A stretch of 13,366 nt of DNA from an uncultured Rhodoplanes sp. (GCA_936924235.1 CAKZHN010000348.1:1-13366), one strand, 5' to 3'. Shown: positions 1-7,198, numbered from the stretch's first letter. The notes: generated by a model not told the origin, from the letters alone. Numbers and translations are program-made.

Positions 1-367
1 AAATGAAGGCGCAGCCCCGCGCCTCACTCTGTCAGGGGCCGATGAATCACGCCTGTATCAATGCTGACGTAATGCGCGCGAGCGCGGGCTGTTTGACATG
101 TGAATCCGAAGATCGAGCCGCGCTGATGCAGCGCGGTTCTCCCTCCCCGCGAGGGGAGGGTGGCCTCGCGTTAGCGAGGTCGGGTGGGGAGATGTATCGA
201 CGACGGAAGGCGTTTGTGTGTGGAGAGATTTCCCCACCCGGCCGCCATAGCGCGTCGAAGACGCGCGTCAACGCGCTGGTGGCGGCCACCCTCCCCTGGC
301 GGGGAGGGATGGCACCGCCGGTGCGGCCCGCAGGTCGATCTTGGTCGAGGCTCGCCGGTCCGGTTTG
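1..367. other. Non-coding region with hairpins and palindromic repeat
   Basis: I see no gene here; the short frames that cross it have no recognisable content and run through palindromes. At 7-24 there is a 6-bp stem (AGGCGC / GCGCCT, 6-nt loop) that could be the end of a terminator for a gene left of the window. At 118-136 there is a perfect 8-bp stem (CCGCGCTG / CAGCGCGG) with loop ATG. From 141 to 308 the nested palindromic repeat described separately fills the region. The remainder, 309-367, shows nothing I can name. Confidence 0.7.
141..308. repeat. Nested palindromic intergenic repeat element
   Basis: The outer arms, 141-163 and 286-308, are inverted copies matching at 22 of 23 positions and are rich in CCCTCCCC/GGGGAGGG. 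Inside them, 181-190 and 231-240 form a perfect 10-bp inverted pair (CGGGTGGGGA / TCCCCACCCG). The segment 164-179 folds as a 6-bp hairpin (CCTCGC GTTA GCGAGG), and 239-287 folds as another hairpin through GGCCGCCA...TGGCGGCC. The whole could form a long branched hairpin in RNA or DNA. Elements of this look are, from general knowledge, dispersed in intergenic regions of Bradyrhizobium relatives; copy number cannot be seen here. Confidence 0.75.
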
Positions 368-706
368 TCAGCCGCCGCGGTACGGCTTGCACATGCCGTC
401 CTGCACCGTGAAGCTCGGATTGGAGCAGTGCATCTGGCCGTCGCGGCCGCGATACATCCCGTTGCCGCCACCGCCGCGATAGACGGAGGGAGCGTCGTAG
501 TAGCGCTCCTGCTGGTAGTAGCGCGGCTCAGGCCGGTACTCGGGGCGATAGTCGGGCCGGTAGTAGCCCTGCCCCCGGTAGCCCTCCTCCTGCACGCAGG
601 CGGTGCCGTTGAAAAACCAGCCGCGGCCGCAGTTGTCGCGGGCTTCGGCCGAGGACAGCGTAATTGCTGTCGCAGCGCACACCATAAACAGAGCAAGGCG
701 AGACAT
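368..706 (-). CDS. Small exported Tyr/Arg/Pro-rich protein, function unknown
   Basis: This encodes 112 residues. The N-terminus (about 1-22, hydrophobic stretch LALFMVCAATAITL and an SSAEA end) is a signal peptide, so the product should be exported to the periplasm or outside. The mature part holds four cysteines (C26, C37, C94, C106), a CGRGWFFNGTAC motif, then a central low-complexity stretch of YRPE/YRPD repeats (about 48-63) and a Gly-rich turn (78-82). Paired Cys at both ends suggest disulfides flanking a flexible, positively charged tyrosine-rich linker. I chose the ATG at 706 because GAAGGA lies 8 nt upstream of it; an in-frame ATG at 724 would add six residues but places that site inside the gene. 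It stands alone, separated from its neighbours by repeats. Similar short exported proteins are common and uncharacterised in Bradyrhizobium relatives; no function is assigned. Confidence 0.8.
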   Translation of the reverse strand: MSRLALFMVCAATAITLSSAEARDNCGRGWFFNGTACVQEEGYRGQGYYRPDYRPEYRPEPRYYQQERYYDAPSVYRGGGGNGMYRGRDGQMHCSNPSFTVQDGMCKPYRGG

Positions 707-790
707 TTGAGTATTCCTTCTCATGAGCCGTACGAGACTACCTAAAACCAGATGAACACAAGCAAAACGACCTGTTTAAAACAAGCCATA

Positions 791-868
791 GGCGGGCGAA
801 GCAACGCCGTCCTTCGGACGGCTACAGGCGAGCGAAGCGACGCCGTCCTTCGGAGCGCTATGCGGCGT
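791..868. repeat. Tandem 28-bp repeat with hairpins
   Basis: Two copies of a 28-nt unit (GGCGRGCGAAGCRACGCCGTC followed by CTTCGGA) lie at 791-818 and 827-854, with 26 of 28 positions identical and a period of 36. The first copy runs into a 7-bp hairpin, 806-822 (GCCGTCC TTC GGACGGC). The second is overlapped by ACGCCG (840-845) pairing with CGGCGT (863-868), which is followed by TTTT. The block lies between two minus-strand genes, so it may serve as a transcription stop for the reductase gene that ends at 908, or be a dispersed intergenic repeat. Confidence 0.65.
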
Positions 869-907
869 TTTGACCTATTGGTCGACCGGACCGGCGGGGT
901 GGCCGGC

Positions 908-1942
908 TCAAGCCATCTTCGACCGCAGAAGCTCCAGCGCCGTGCCGAGATTGGCACGGTCGGGCTTGAGCTCCCCGGCGTGGATCCGCCGCGTCATCTC
1001 GACGAGCGTCTCGTTCGCGGGCGTGGCGATGCCGCGCTTGCGCCCCTCCTCGACCACGAAGCCGTTGATCAGGTCGATCTCGCTCAGGCGTCCCTTCATG
1101 TGGTCCTGCAGCGTGGTGTTGGCGCCGCGGCCCGGGCCGATGTCGTGGTTGACCTTGTCGACGAGCTTCATCAGCAGATTGTTGGTGCCTTCGATCTCGG
1201 CCTGCGTCAGCCCGAAGATCGGCACCACGGGATGGCCGAGCGCCTGGCCGATCTTCAGCGCCTCCGAGCCGAGCTGCATCATCAGCTCCTGCATGCCCTC
1301 GGGCTGCTTGTCGGCGAGTTCCCCGCCGGTCATCGCGATGGTGCCGAGCGTCATCGAGTTGAGCACGAGCTTCATGTATTTCGCGGCGAGAATGTGCGGC
1401 GTGATCTCGACCTTGCCGGCGTGACGCAGCACCGCGGCGACCTCCTCGACGCGATTGTCGGTCGAAGGATGGAAGCTGCCGATCGCGAACCATGTGCGGT
1501 CCGGCGCGGTGTTGCGCTTGATCTCGCCCGGCACGAAGCAATAGGACGACAGCTCCGGCACGCAGCCGAGCGTGCGCGACGGACCGACCACGTCGGCGAT
1601 GATGTCTGCGGTCATCGCATTCTGCAGCCCGATCAGGAAGCCGTCAGGCTTGAGATACGGCTTGATCAGCTCGGCATGCCAGCGCGTGTCGTAGGCCTTG
1701 GTCACCAGCAGCACGAGATCGAACACCTGACGCATCGAGGCGAGTTCGCAGAGGTGATAGGCGCGGACCTTGGCGCGGATCTCGCCCTGGCGCAGCGTCA
1801 CGTGCAGGCCGTTGGCGCGCATCGCCTCCACGTGCGCGGGCCACTGGTCGATCAGCACCACGTCGAGGCCGGCGTTGGTGAGATCGGCGGCGACGCAACT
1901 GCCATTCGCGCCGGTGCCGAGTACTGCGATTTTCTTGTCCAT
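908..1942 (-). CDS. Ketopantoate reductase-like (ApbA/PanE family) oxidoreductase
   Basis: The 344-residue product has the two-domain layout of the ketopantoate reductase family, which reduces a 2-oxoacid with NAD(P)H in the cytoplasm. The N-terminal Rossmann domain starts with the nucleotide loop GTGANGS (G9, G11, G14). It carries the family lysine in TKAYDT (K82) and the asparagine in GLQNAM (N108). The helical C-terminal domain has the catalytic lysine in AAKYMKLVLN (K188) and the EIDLINGFVV motif (E288, D290), which matches the substrate-binding signature of PanE well. Length is slightly above E. coli PanE. It starts 45 nt after the solute-binding protein gene (stop at 1988) on the same strand, so the two are probably cotranscribed; the ribosome site (TTGGAA) is weak. 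A biosynthetic panE role is possible, but its place in a catabolic cluster makes a paralogue acting on another 2-oxo or 2-hydroxy acid more likely. Confidence 0.85.
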   Translation of the reverse strand: MDKKIAVLGTGANGSCVAADLTNAGLDVVLIDQWPAHVEAMRANGLHVTLRQGEIRAKVRAYHLCELASMRQVFDLVLLVTKAYDTRWHAELIKPYLKPDGFLIGLQNAMTADIIADVVGPSRTLGCVPELSSYCFVPGEIKRNTAPDRTWFAIGSFHPSTDNRVEEVAAVLRHAGKVEITPHILAAKYMKLVLNSMTLGTIAMTGGELADKQPEGMQELMMQLGSEALKIGQALGHPVVPIFGLTQAEIEGTNNLLMKLVDKVNHDIGPGRGANTTLQDHMKGRLSEIDLINGFVVEEGRKRGIATPANETLVEMTRRIHAGELKPDRANLGTALELLRSKMA

Positions 1943-1987
1943 GGGATTCCAACTTGCGGAGACTGCGACGTGGTGAGGCGAACGCTC

Positions 1988-2956
1988 TCACTCCGGCTTG
2001 AGATTATATTGCTTGATGAGCTGCGCCATGTGCGCAATGTCCTCGTGCAGGAACGTCGCGAACGCCTCGGGCGTGTCGGTGATGCCGACATAGCCGAGAT
2101 CCTGGAAGCGCCTCTTTGTCTCCGGCAGATTGACGGCCTCGCGCACCGCGGCTTGCAGCCGGTCTCGGACCGCGCGCGGCGTGTCGGCCGGGACCATCAG
2201 CCCGTACCATGTCGTGGCGTCGTAGCCAGGCAGTGTTTCGGCGACGGTTGGAACATCGGGCAGGTATGGAATACGTTGCGCCGACGTGATGGCAAGGCCG
2301 ACGAGCTTGCCGTCGTCGACGAACGGCTTCGCGGTGGCATAGGGCGAGCCATAGATGTCGGTGACGCCTGCAAGGATGGACGCGAGCGCCGGCCCGCCGC
2401 CGTTATAGGGCACATGCACCATGTCGAGCTTGGCCTGCGCCTTCAGCACTTCGGCGACGATAAAGGTCGCCGAACCCACGCCGCCCGAGGCGTAGTTCAA
2501 TTTGCCGGGCTCTGCCTTGGCCTTGTCGATCAACTCCTTCAGCGTTTTGACGCCGAGCTTGGGATGCGCGAGCACGATGTAGAAGGCCGAGGCGAAGCGG
2601 CCGATTGGGCTGAAGTCCTTCTCGATGTCGTAGCTGAGGTTCTTGTAGAGTGTCTGGCTGAACGAATGGTTGGTGTTGGCCTGAAGCAGCGTGTAGCCGT
2701 CCGCGGGCGCCTTCGCGGTCACGGCCGCCGCAATGGTGCCGCCTGCCCCTGCCCGGTTCAGCACCACGACCGGCTGGCCGAGAATCTTCGCCAGCGCCTC
2801 CGCGATGATGCGGCCGACGATGTCGGGGGAACTGCCGGGCGAGCTCGGCACGATGTAGTTGATGGTGCGGTCGGGATAGGTCTGGGCACGGCCGTCTTGC
2901 GGCAGCAGCGCCGCGAGAGCTGCAAGACAGATCACCGCAATGCGGCACCAACGCAT
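1988..2956 (-). CDS. Bug/TctC-family solute-binding protein
   Basis: This 322-residue protein belongs to the Bug (TctC) family, periplasmic receptors that bind carboxylates and related small organics for tripartite tricarboxylate transporters. A signal peptide covers about residues 1-24 (hydrophobic core IAVICLAALAALL, end GRA). The mature part begins QTYPDRTINYIVP, followed by family landmarks: NRAGAGG (67-73), APADGYTLL (83-91), ASGGVGSATF (146-155), HVPYNGGGPA (171-180), LPDVPTVAE and the YGLMVPADTP segment. The first ligand-binding loop is unusual: where relatives have F-AAGGSTD this one reads PSSPGSSPD (37-45), keeping only the glycine and the aspartate. Start 2956 has GAGGGA upstream, and the signal peptide follows at once; longer in-frame extensions lack such support. 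It is the first gene of a minus-strand unit with the reductase, divergent from a second Bug protein. No TctA/TctB genes are in view. Confidence 0.88.
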   Translation of the reverse strand: MRWCRIAVICLAALAALLPQDGRAQTYPDRTINYIVPSSPGSSPDIVGRIIAEALAKILGQPVVVLNRAGAGGTIAAAVTAKAPADGYTLLQANTNHSFSQTLYKNLSYDIEKDFSPIGRFASAFYIVLAHPKLGVKTLKELIDKAKAEPGKLNYASGGVGSATFIVAEVLKAQAKLDMVHVPYNGGGPALASILAGVTDIYGSPYATAKPFVDDGKLVGLAITSAQRIPYLPDVPTVAETLPGYDATTWYGLMVPADTPRAVRDRLQAAVREAVNLPETKRRFQDLGYVGITDTPEAFATFLHEDIAHMAQLIKQYNLKPE

Positions 2957-3216
2957 GGGTCGTTCCCTCTGGTCGTTTCCTGCCGACACAAGAGTGCCGC
3001 TGCGGTTGCGCTGCAGCGGCTTGATCTCGGTCGACGCGAGTGCAGCGCAATTTGTCGCGGCAGGCAAGTTGTCTCGCCCGTGAATTTGCATTTCACGAAT
3101 CGTGCTTTGCGTTGCGAGCTGCCGCGATGCAAACCTGGATTTGCACGTATACCTGCCACCACGTTTCCCGAGCTGTGCGACTTCGCTACAGTCGGCGCCT
3201 CGGCATGGGAACAATC
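2957..3216. promoter_or_regulatory. Divergent control region with inverted repeats
   Basis: These 260 bases separate two divergent Bug-protein genes and should carry the promoters of both units. Inverted repeats seen: 2997-3019 (CCGCTGC / GCAGCGG, 9-nt spacer), 3079-3097 (CGTGAA / TTCACG, 7-nt spacer TTTGCAT) and 3128-3145 (TGCAAA / TTTGCA, 6-nt spacer). The word ATTTG recurs at 3050-3054, 3084-3088 and 3139-3143, the last two as ATTTGCA. The second and third palindromes are operator candidates for a regulator that would control both sides. I could not fix convincing -35/-10 boxes. Confidence 0.5.
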
Positions 3217-4203
3217 ATGACATTGCTTCGGACCCATCCTGCCCTCGCGGCCGCAGTTGGCGCAGTGATCAGCCTCGCGGTGCCGCTGCATGCCGAGGAA
3301 TGGCCGAGCCGGTCCATGACCATGGTGGCGCCGTTCGCGGCCGGCGGCTCGACCGACGCCATCGCGCGGATCGTCGCCGAGGGCCTGAGCACGCAACTGC
3401 ACCAGTCGGTGATTGTCGAGAACGTCGGCGGCGCGGGCGGCATGACCGGCGCGAACCGCGTCGCCAAGGCTGCGCCCGACGGCTACCAGTTCGTGCTCGG
3501 CAATGTCGGCACCCACGCGCAGAACCAGTCGCTCTACAAGGCGCCGCTCTACGACGCGCTCAATGACTTCGCGCCGGTGGCGCTGATCATGGACCAGGCG
3601 CTGGTGCTGGTGGCGCGCAAGGATTTCCCGGCGAGCAACCTGCAGGAGTTCATCGCCTACACCCGCGCCAACCAGGCGAAGCTGCAATACGCCTCGGCGG
3701 GTCTCGGCGGCTCCAATCATCTGGCCTGCGTGCTGCTCAACAGCGCCATCGGCGTCAATGTCACGCACGTGCCCTATCGCAGCGGCGGCCAGGCGATGCA
3801 GGACCTGCTCGCCGGCCGCGTCGACTACCAGTGCCCGAGTGTGCCGACCGCGATGCCGCAGATCACCGGCCATGCCGTGACCGCGATCGCGACGCTCAGC
3901 AAGAAGCGCTCGCCGGGGCTGCCCGACCTTGCGACCGCCCACGAGCAGGGCCTGACCGATTTCGACATCCCGAGCTGGTATGCGCTGTTCCTGCCGAAGG
4001 GCACGCCGGACGCGATCGTGCGCAAGCTCAACGCCGCGGCGGTCGCCGCGATGGCGAACCCTGCGACGCAGGAGCGGCTGAAGGCGATCGGCTCCGATCT
4101 CGTCGGGCCGGAGCGCATGACGCCCGAATATCTTTCAAAGTTTGTCGCCGACGAGATCAGGAAATGGTCCGGACCGATCAGGGCAAGCGGAGTGCAGCTT
4201 TGA
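3217..4203 (+). CDS. Bug/TctC-family solute-binding protein
   Basis: The 328-residue product is a second Bug-family periplasmic binding protein. A signal peptide spans about 1-26 (AAAVGAVISLAVPLHA, then EEW). The first ligand loop is canonical, APFAAGGSTD (38-47), followed by NVGGAGGMTGA, APDGYQFVLGN, ASAGLGGSNH, HVPYRSGGQAMQDLLAG and LPKGTPDAIVRKLN in family order. Two cysteines (C161, C186) occur in the mature protein. I chose ATG 3217 because GGGA sits 6 nt upstream; ATG 3205, in frame, would add four residues but has no ribosome site. It leads a plus-strand unit with the enolase-superfamily gene (49 nt downstream) and the flavin monooxygenase, suggesting that it captures the substrate or a relative of it. 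It is distinct in sequence from the binding protein on the other side of the control region, so the two probably have different ligands. Confidence 0.9.
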   Translation: MTLLRTHPALAAAVGAVISLAVPLHAEEWPSRSMTMVAPFAAGGSTDAIARIVAEGLSTQLHQSVIVENVGGAGGMTGANRVAKAAPDGYQFVLGNVGTHAQNQSLYKAPLYDALNDFAPVALIMDQALVLVARKDFPASNLQEFIAYTRANQAKLQYASAGLGGSNHLACVLLNSAIGVNVTHVPYRSGGQAMQDLLAGRVDYQCPSVPTAMPQITGHAVTAIATLSKKRSPGLPDLATAHEQGLTDFDIPSWYALFLPKGTPDAIVRKLNAAAVAAMANPATQERLKAIGSDLVGPERMTPEYLSKFVADEIRKWSGPIRASGVQL

Positions 4204-4252
4204 TGGGAACCATGAAACGTCCATTTGGCCGGACGCACATCGAGGCCGATCG

Positions 4253-5362
4253 ATGAAGCTCCACACGCTGACGCTGCGAACCGTGCGCCTGCCGCTGATC
4301 CGGCCCTATGTGCTGTCGTACCGGACCTTCACCGAGTTCGAGCCGATCATCGTCGAGGTGCGCGATGCCGACGGCCGCATCGGCTGGGGCGAAGGCCACA
4401 TCTCGCCGGGGTCGAGCACCGAAACCCGCGACGGCGGCTGGGCGTTCTGCCGCGAATACGCCGCGGCCGTGATCGGCAAGGACACGCGCGACGCCAAGGC
4501 GATCATCGCGGCCCATGTCGGCGAGAGCAAAGTGGCAGCCACCGCGCTGCTCACCGCGATCGAGATGCTGGAGGATCATCCGCTGCTCAAGCTCGATCGC
4601 GAGGCTCGCCTGCCGCTGCTGACACCGTTCAACAGCTCGGCGCAGAAAGACATCGAGGACGAGGTCGAGCGGCGGCTCGAAGACGGCTTCCGCACCTTCA
4701 AGATCAAGGTCGGCAAGGACGCCGACGACGACATCCGCCGCGTCAAGGCGATCCAACGCGCGATCGACGGCCGCGCCACGATGCGGATCGACGCCAATCG
4801 CGCGTTCTCGGAGAGCGACGCCTGCCGCTTTGCCGCGGCGCTTGATCCCTCGGGCATAGAGCTGTTCGAGCAGCCCTGCCTCGCCGAGGACTGGGACGCC
4901 AACGCGAACGTCGCCAAGGTGTCCACCGTGCCGGTGATGCTCGACGAGCCGATCTGCGAGCTTGCCGACGTCGAGCGCGCTGCGACCATTCCCAACGTGG
5001 GCTTCTGCAAGCTCAAGCTGAAGCGCTTCGGCGGGCTAGACCTTCTGCGCGAGGCGCTCGACGCGGTGAGCCGCAACGGCATGGAGTCGGTGCTGGGCGA
5101 TGGGCTCGGCGCCGAGCTCGGCTGCTGGATGGAGGCCTGCGTCGCCCGCGTCACCATCCACAATGCCGGCGAGTTCAACGGCTTCCTGAAGCCCAAGATA
5201 CGCCTGCTCGCCGAGCCGTTGCGGTTCGTTGCGGGCGAGCTGATCATTCCGGCGGGCTTTCGGCCGTCGATTGACCCTGACGTGCTGTCGGCGCACACCG
5301 TGGGCCACGAGACGTTCACCATGGCCAGCAGCGTCTCGCTGCACGCGCCGACAGGCGCCTGA
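4253..5362 (+). CDS. Enolase-superfamily enzyme, muconate-lactonizing (MLE) subgroup
   Basis: The 369-residue protein has the enolase-superfamily plan: an N-terminal capping domain (about 1-115) and a barrel domain with the catalytic residues. These are a KxK motif in TFKIKVG (K150, K152), metal ligands in RIDAN (D180), FEQP (E206) and LDEP (D231), and the second-side lysine in KLKLKRFGG (probably K255). A lysine on each face is the mark of the MLE subgroup, which takes a proton from carbon next to a carboxylate to give cycloisomerisation, dehydration-like (OSBS) or epimerisation reactions with Mg2+ or Mn2+. The late motif is LGDGLGAELG rather than the ESGIG-type loop of classical muconate cycloisomerases, so the substrate cannot be named. 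ATG 4253 has GAGG 8 nt upstream; ATG 4142 would overlap the preceding gene by 62 nt. The 14-nt gap to the monooxygenase points to one transcript. Confidence 0.88.
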   Translation: MKLHTLTLRTVRLPLIRPYVLSYRTFTEFEPIIVEVRDADGRIGWGEGHISPGSSTETRDGGWAFCREYAAAVIGKDTRDAKAIIAAHVGESKVAATALLTAIEMLEDHPLLKLDREARLPLLTPFNSSAQKDIEDEVERRLEDGFRTFKIKVGKDADDDIRRVKAIQRAIDGRATMRIDANRAFSESDACRFAAALDPSGIELFEQPCLAEDWDANANVAKVSTVPVMLDEPICELADVERAATIPNVGFCKLKLKRFGGLDLLREALDAVSRNGMESVLGDGLGAELGCWMEACVARVTIHNAGEFNGFLKPKIRLLAEPLRFVAGELIIPAGFRPSIDPDVLSAHTVGHETFTMASSVSLHAPTGA

Positions 5363-5376
5363 GAGAGGAGAACGCC

Positions 5377-6726
5377 ATGACAAAGCGGCAACTGCATCTC
5401 AACCTGTTCATCCACAGCCGCGGCCATCACGAAGCCTCGTGGCGGCATCCCCTCGCCTCGCCGCTGCCGCTGACCGACATCCGCTATTACCAGGACCTGG
5501 CGCAGCGCGCCGAGAAAGCGCTGTTCGATTCCATCTTCCTGGCGGATCAGCTCGCGCTCGGCGACGACGCTTCGCAGGCGGCGCGCTCATGGCTCGAGCC
5601 GATCACCGTGCTCGCCGCGATCGCGCCGGTCACGAGCCGCATCGGGCTGATCGGAACCTGCTCCACGACCTACACCGAGCCGTTCAACCTGGCGCGGCAG
5701 TTCGGCGCGCTCGATCACATCAGCAACGGCCGCGTCGGCTGGAACATCGTGACGTCGTGGCTCGCCACCGCGGCGCGCAATTACGGCGGCTCGGGCCAGG
5801 TCAGCCATTCCGACCGTTACGAGCAAGGCGAAGAGTTCATGACCGTGGTCAAGGGACTCTGGGACAGCTGGGCCGAGGACGCGGTGGTCGACGACCGCGC
5901 CGGCGGGCTCTACGCCAAGGCGCACCGCATCCGGCCGATCAACCACAAGGGCGAGCATTACGAGGTCGCTGGCCCGCTCAACCTGCCGCGCACGCCGCAA
6001 GGCCGTCCGGTGTTGGTGCAGGCCGGCTCGTCGGACGTCGGCCGGCGGTTCGCCGCGCGCCACGCCGAGGCGGTGTTCACCGCGCATATGGAGAAGACCA
6101 CCGCGCAGGCGTTCTACGCCGACCTCAAGTCGCTGGTGAAGGAGGAAGGCCGCGATCCGAGCCAGGTGCACATTCTGCCCGGCTTCAGCCCGATGATCGC
6201 CTCGACCGAGGCCGAGGCGCAGCGCCTGTCGCGCGAGATCAACGAGCTCGCCGACGTGGAGGTCGGACGCAAGCGGCTGTCCGGCCGCTTCGGCGGCTTC
6301 GACTTCTCGCATCTGCCGCTCGACCGGCCGCTCACGCCCGCGGACTTCCCCGATCCAGCGACCGTCCAGGCGGCGCGCAGCCGCACCGAGGTGATCCTCG
6401 GCTTCGTCAAACGCGAGCAACCGACGCTGCGGCAGCTGCTGGCGTATCTCGCCGGCGCCCGCGGCCACTTCACGTTTGCGGGCACGCCCGAGCAGGCTGC
6501 CGATCTGCTTGAGGACTGGTTCAACGACGGCGCAGCCGACGGCTTCAACATCATGCCCCCGATCCTGCCGGCGCAGCTCGACGTGTTCAGCGCCGAGGTT
6601 GTCCCGATCCTGCAGAAGCGCGGCCTGTTCCGCACCGCCTACGAGGGCAAGACGCTGCGCGAGCACTACGGCCTGAGCTGGCCGAAAAGCGAATTCCCGG
6701 CGGCCGCGCCGCAGGCGGCGGAATGA
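5377..6726 (+). CDS. NtaA/SnaA/DszA-type flavin-dependent monooxygenase (LLM class)
   Basis: At 449 residues this matches the usual length of the NtaA/SnaA/SoxA/DszA branch of bacterial-luciferase-like monooxygenases. These use FMNH2 from a separate reductase and O2 to oxidise or cleave C-N or C-S bonds or to hydroxylate. Landmarks in order are LNLFIHSRGHHEASWR at the N-terminus, YYQDLAQRAEKALFDSIFLAD (37-57), PVTSRIGLIGTCSTTYTEPFNLAR with SNGRVGWNIVTSW (116-128), HKGEHYEVAGPLN, PVLVQAGSSDVGRRFAARHA and the C-terminal AGTPEQAADLLEDWF with GFNIMPP. It begins 14 nt after the enolase-superfamily gene with a strong ribosome site (AGGAG, 6 nt), so it is the third gene of the plus-strand unit. No flavin reductase is encoded in the window, so one must be borrowed. 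Family members act on nitrilotriacetate, EDTA, dibenzothiophene sulfone and similar compounds; the substrate here is open. Confidence 0.9.
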   Translation: MTKRQLHLNLFIHSRGHHEASWRHPLASPLPLTDIRYYQDLAQRAEKALFDSIFLADQLALGDDASQAARSWLEPITVLAAIAPVTSRIGLIGTCSTTYTEPFNLARQFGALDHISNGRVGWNIVTSWLATAARNYGGSGQVSHSDRYEQGEEFMTVVKGLWDSWAEDAVVDDRAGGLYAKAHRIRPINHKGEHYEVAGPLNLPRTPQGRPVLVQAGSSDVGRRFAARHAEAVFTAHMEKTTAQAFYADLKSLVKEEGRDPSQVHILPGFSPMIASTEAEAQRLSREINELADVEVGRKRLSGRFGGFDFSHLPLDRPLTPADFPDPATVQAARSRTEVILGFVKREQPTLRQLLAYLAGARGHFTFAGTPEQAADLLEDWFNDGAADGFNIMPPILPAQLDVFSAEVVPILQKRGLFRTAYEGKTLREHYGLSWPKSEFPAAAPQAAE

Positions 6727-6737
6727 CCGGAGGATCG

Positions 6738-6754
6738 TGAGACAGCAGGTCTCA
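6738..6754. terminator. Hairpin between convergent genes
   Basis: A perfect 6-bp stem (TGAGAC / GTCTCA) with loop AGCAG lies in the 46-base gap between the stop of the monooxygenase gene and the stop of the convergent small gene. It could end transcription from both sides. There is no run of T after it, so it may be only an RNA end stabiliser. Confidence 0.4.
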
Positions 6755-6772
6755 AATCGGAGTCAGGAGCAT

Positions 6773-7162
6773 TCAGTTGAGTTCGGGCGGGACGGCCGTT
6801 GCCTTGGCGCCCTCCTCCTTCAGCGCCCAGCCCATCGCGCGGCAGGTCTCGAACGGAATCCCGAACGACACCTCGAAACCATCATCCGTCGTCAGCGTCA
6901 TGATCAGGCACGGCTGCTCGGTGCTTTCGATCGACCAGCGGCCGAGCATGAACACATAACGCGACGTGTCGCTCTGGGTCTGCTCCTTGAGCGCTTTCGA
7001 CAGGAGCCGCGGCATCGTCATCATCACCGACGCCGCCTGCCGGAACGGAAACGCGACCGAGACCGGCTCGCCGGCGTCGTCGAGAAAATCGAGCCGGATG
7101 ACCTGGCCGTCTTCCGTCGTGTCGCACGTCGTCAGGCCGCTGCTGATGATCGTGCGCGTCAT
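6773..7162 (-). CDS. Hypothetical protein, 129 residues, downstream of ALDH
   Basis: The 129-residue product has no signal peptide or membrane segment and I do not recognise a family. It is rich in alternating beta-like stretches: RTIISSGLTTCDTTEDGQVIRLDFLD near the start, then EPVSVAFPF, SRYVFMLGRWSIEST, PCLIMTLTTDDGFEVSFGIP and a final helix-like GWALKEEG. The pattern suggests a small beta-rich cytoplasmic protein. It starts 36 nt after the stop of the aldehyde dehydrogenase on the same strand, so the two are probably one transcript, and its codon use fits the neighbours, with a high GC third position. The ribosome site is weak (ACGAGAG directly before ATG). It converges with the monooxygenase gene. 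It could be an accessory protein for the pathway or an unrelated passenger. Confidence 0.7.
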   Translation of the reverse strand: MTRTIISSGLTTCDTTEDGQVIRLDFLDDAGEPVSVAFPFRQAASVMMTMPRLLSKALKEQTQSDTSRYVFMLGRWSIESTEQPCLIMTLTTDDGFEVSFGIPFETCRAMGWALKEEGAKATAVPPELN

Positions 7163-7198
7163 CTCTCGTTGTTCGCCCCAATCCCGACCGTTCGTGCC

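Noticed and set aside
141..308. CRISPR array or tRNA in the left region
   Set aside because: The repeats are inverted and nested, not regularly spaced direct repeats, and no cloverleaf could be built.
752..3220. Open plus-strand frame of 822 codons
   Set aside because: It runs antisense to the reductase and first Bug gene, has His/Arg/Asp-rich composition typical of the reverse of GC-rich genes, and no family motif.
2932..3942. Open minus-strand frame of 336 codons
   Set aside because: It overlaps the well-supported plus-strand Bug gene in antisense and has shadow composition.
5587..6666. Open minus-strand frame of 359 codons
   Set aside because: It is the reverse of the flavin monooxygenase gene and shows no recognisable motif.
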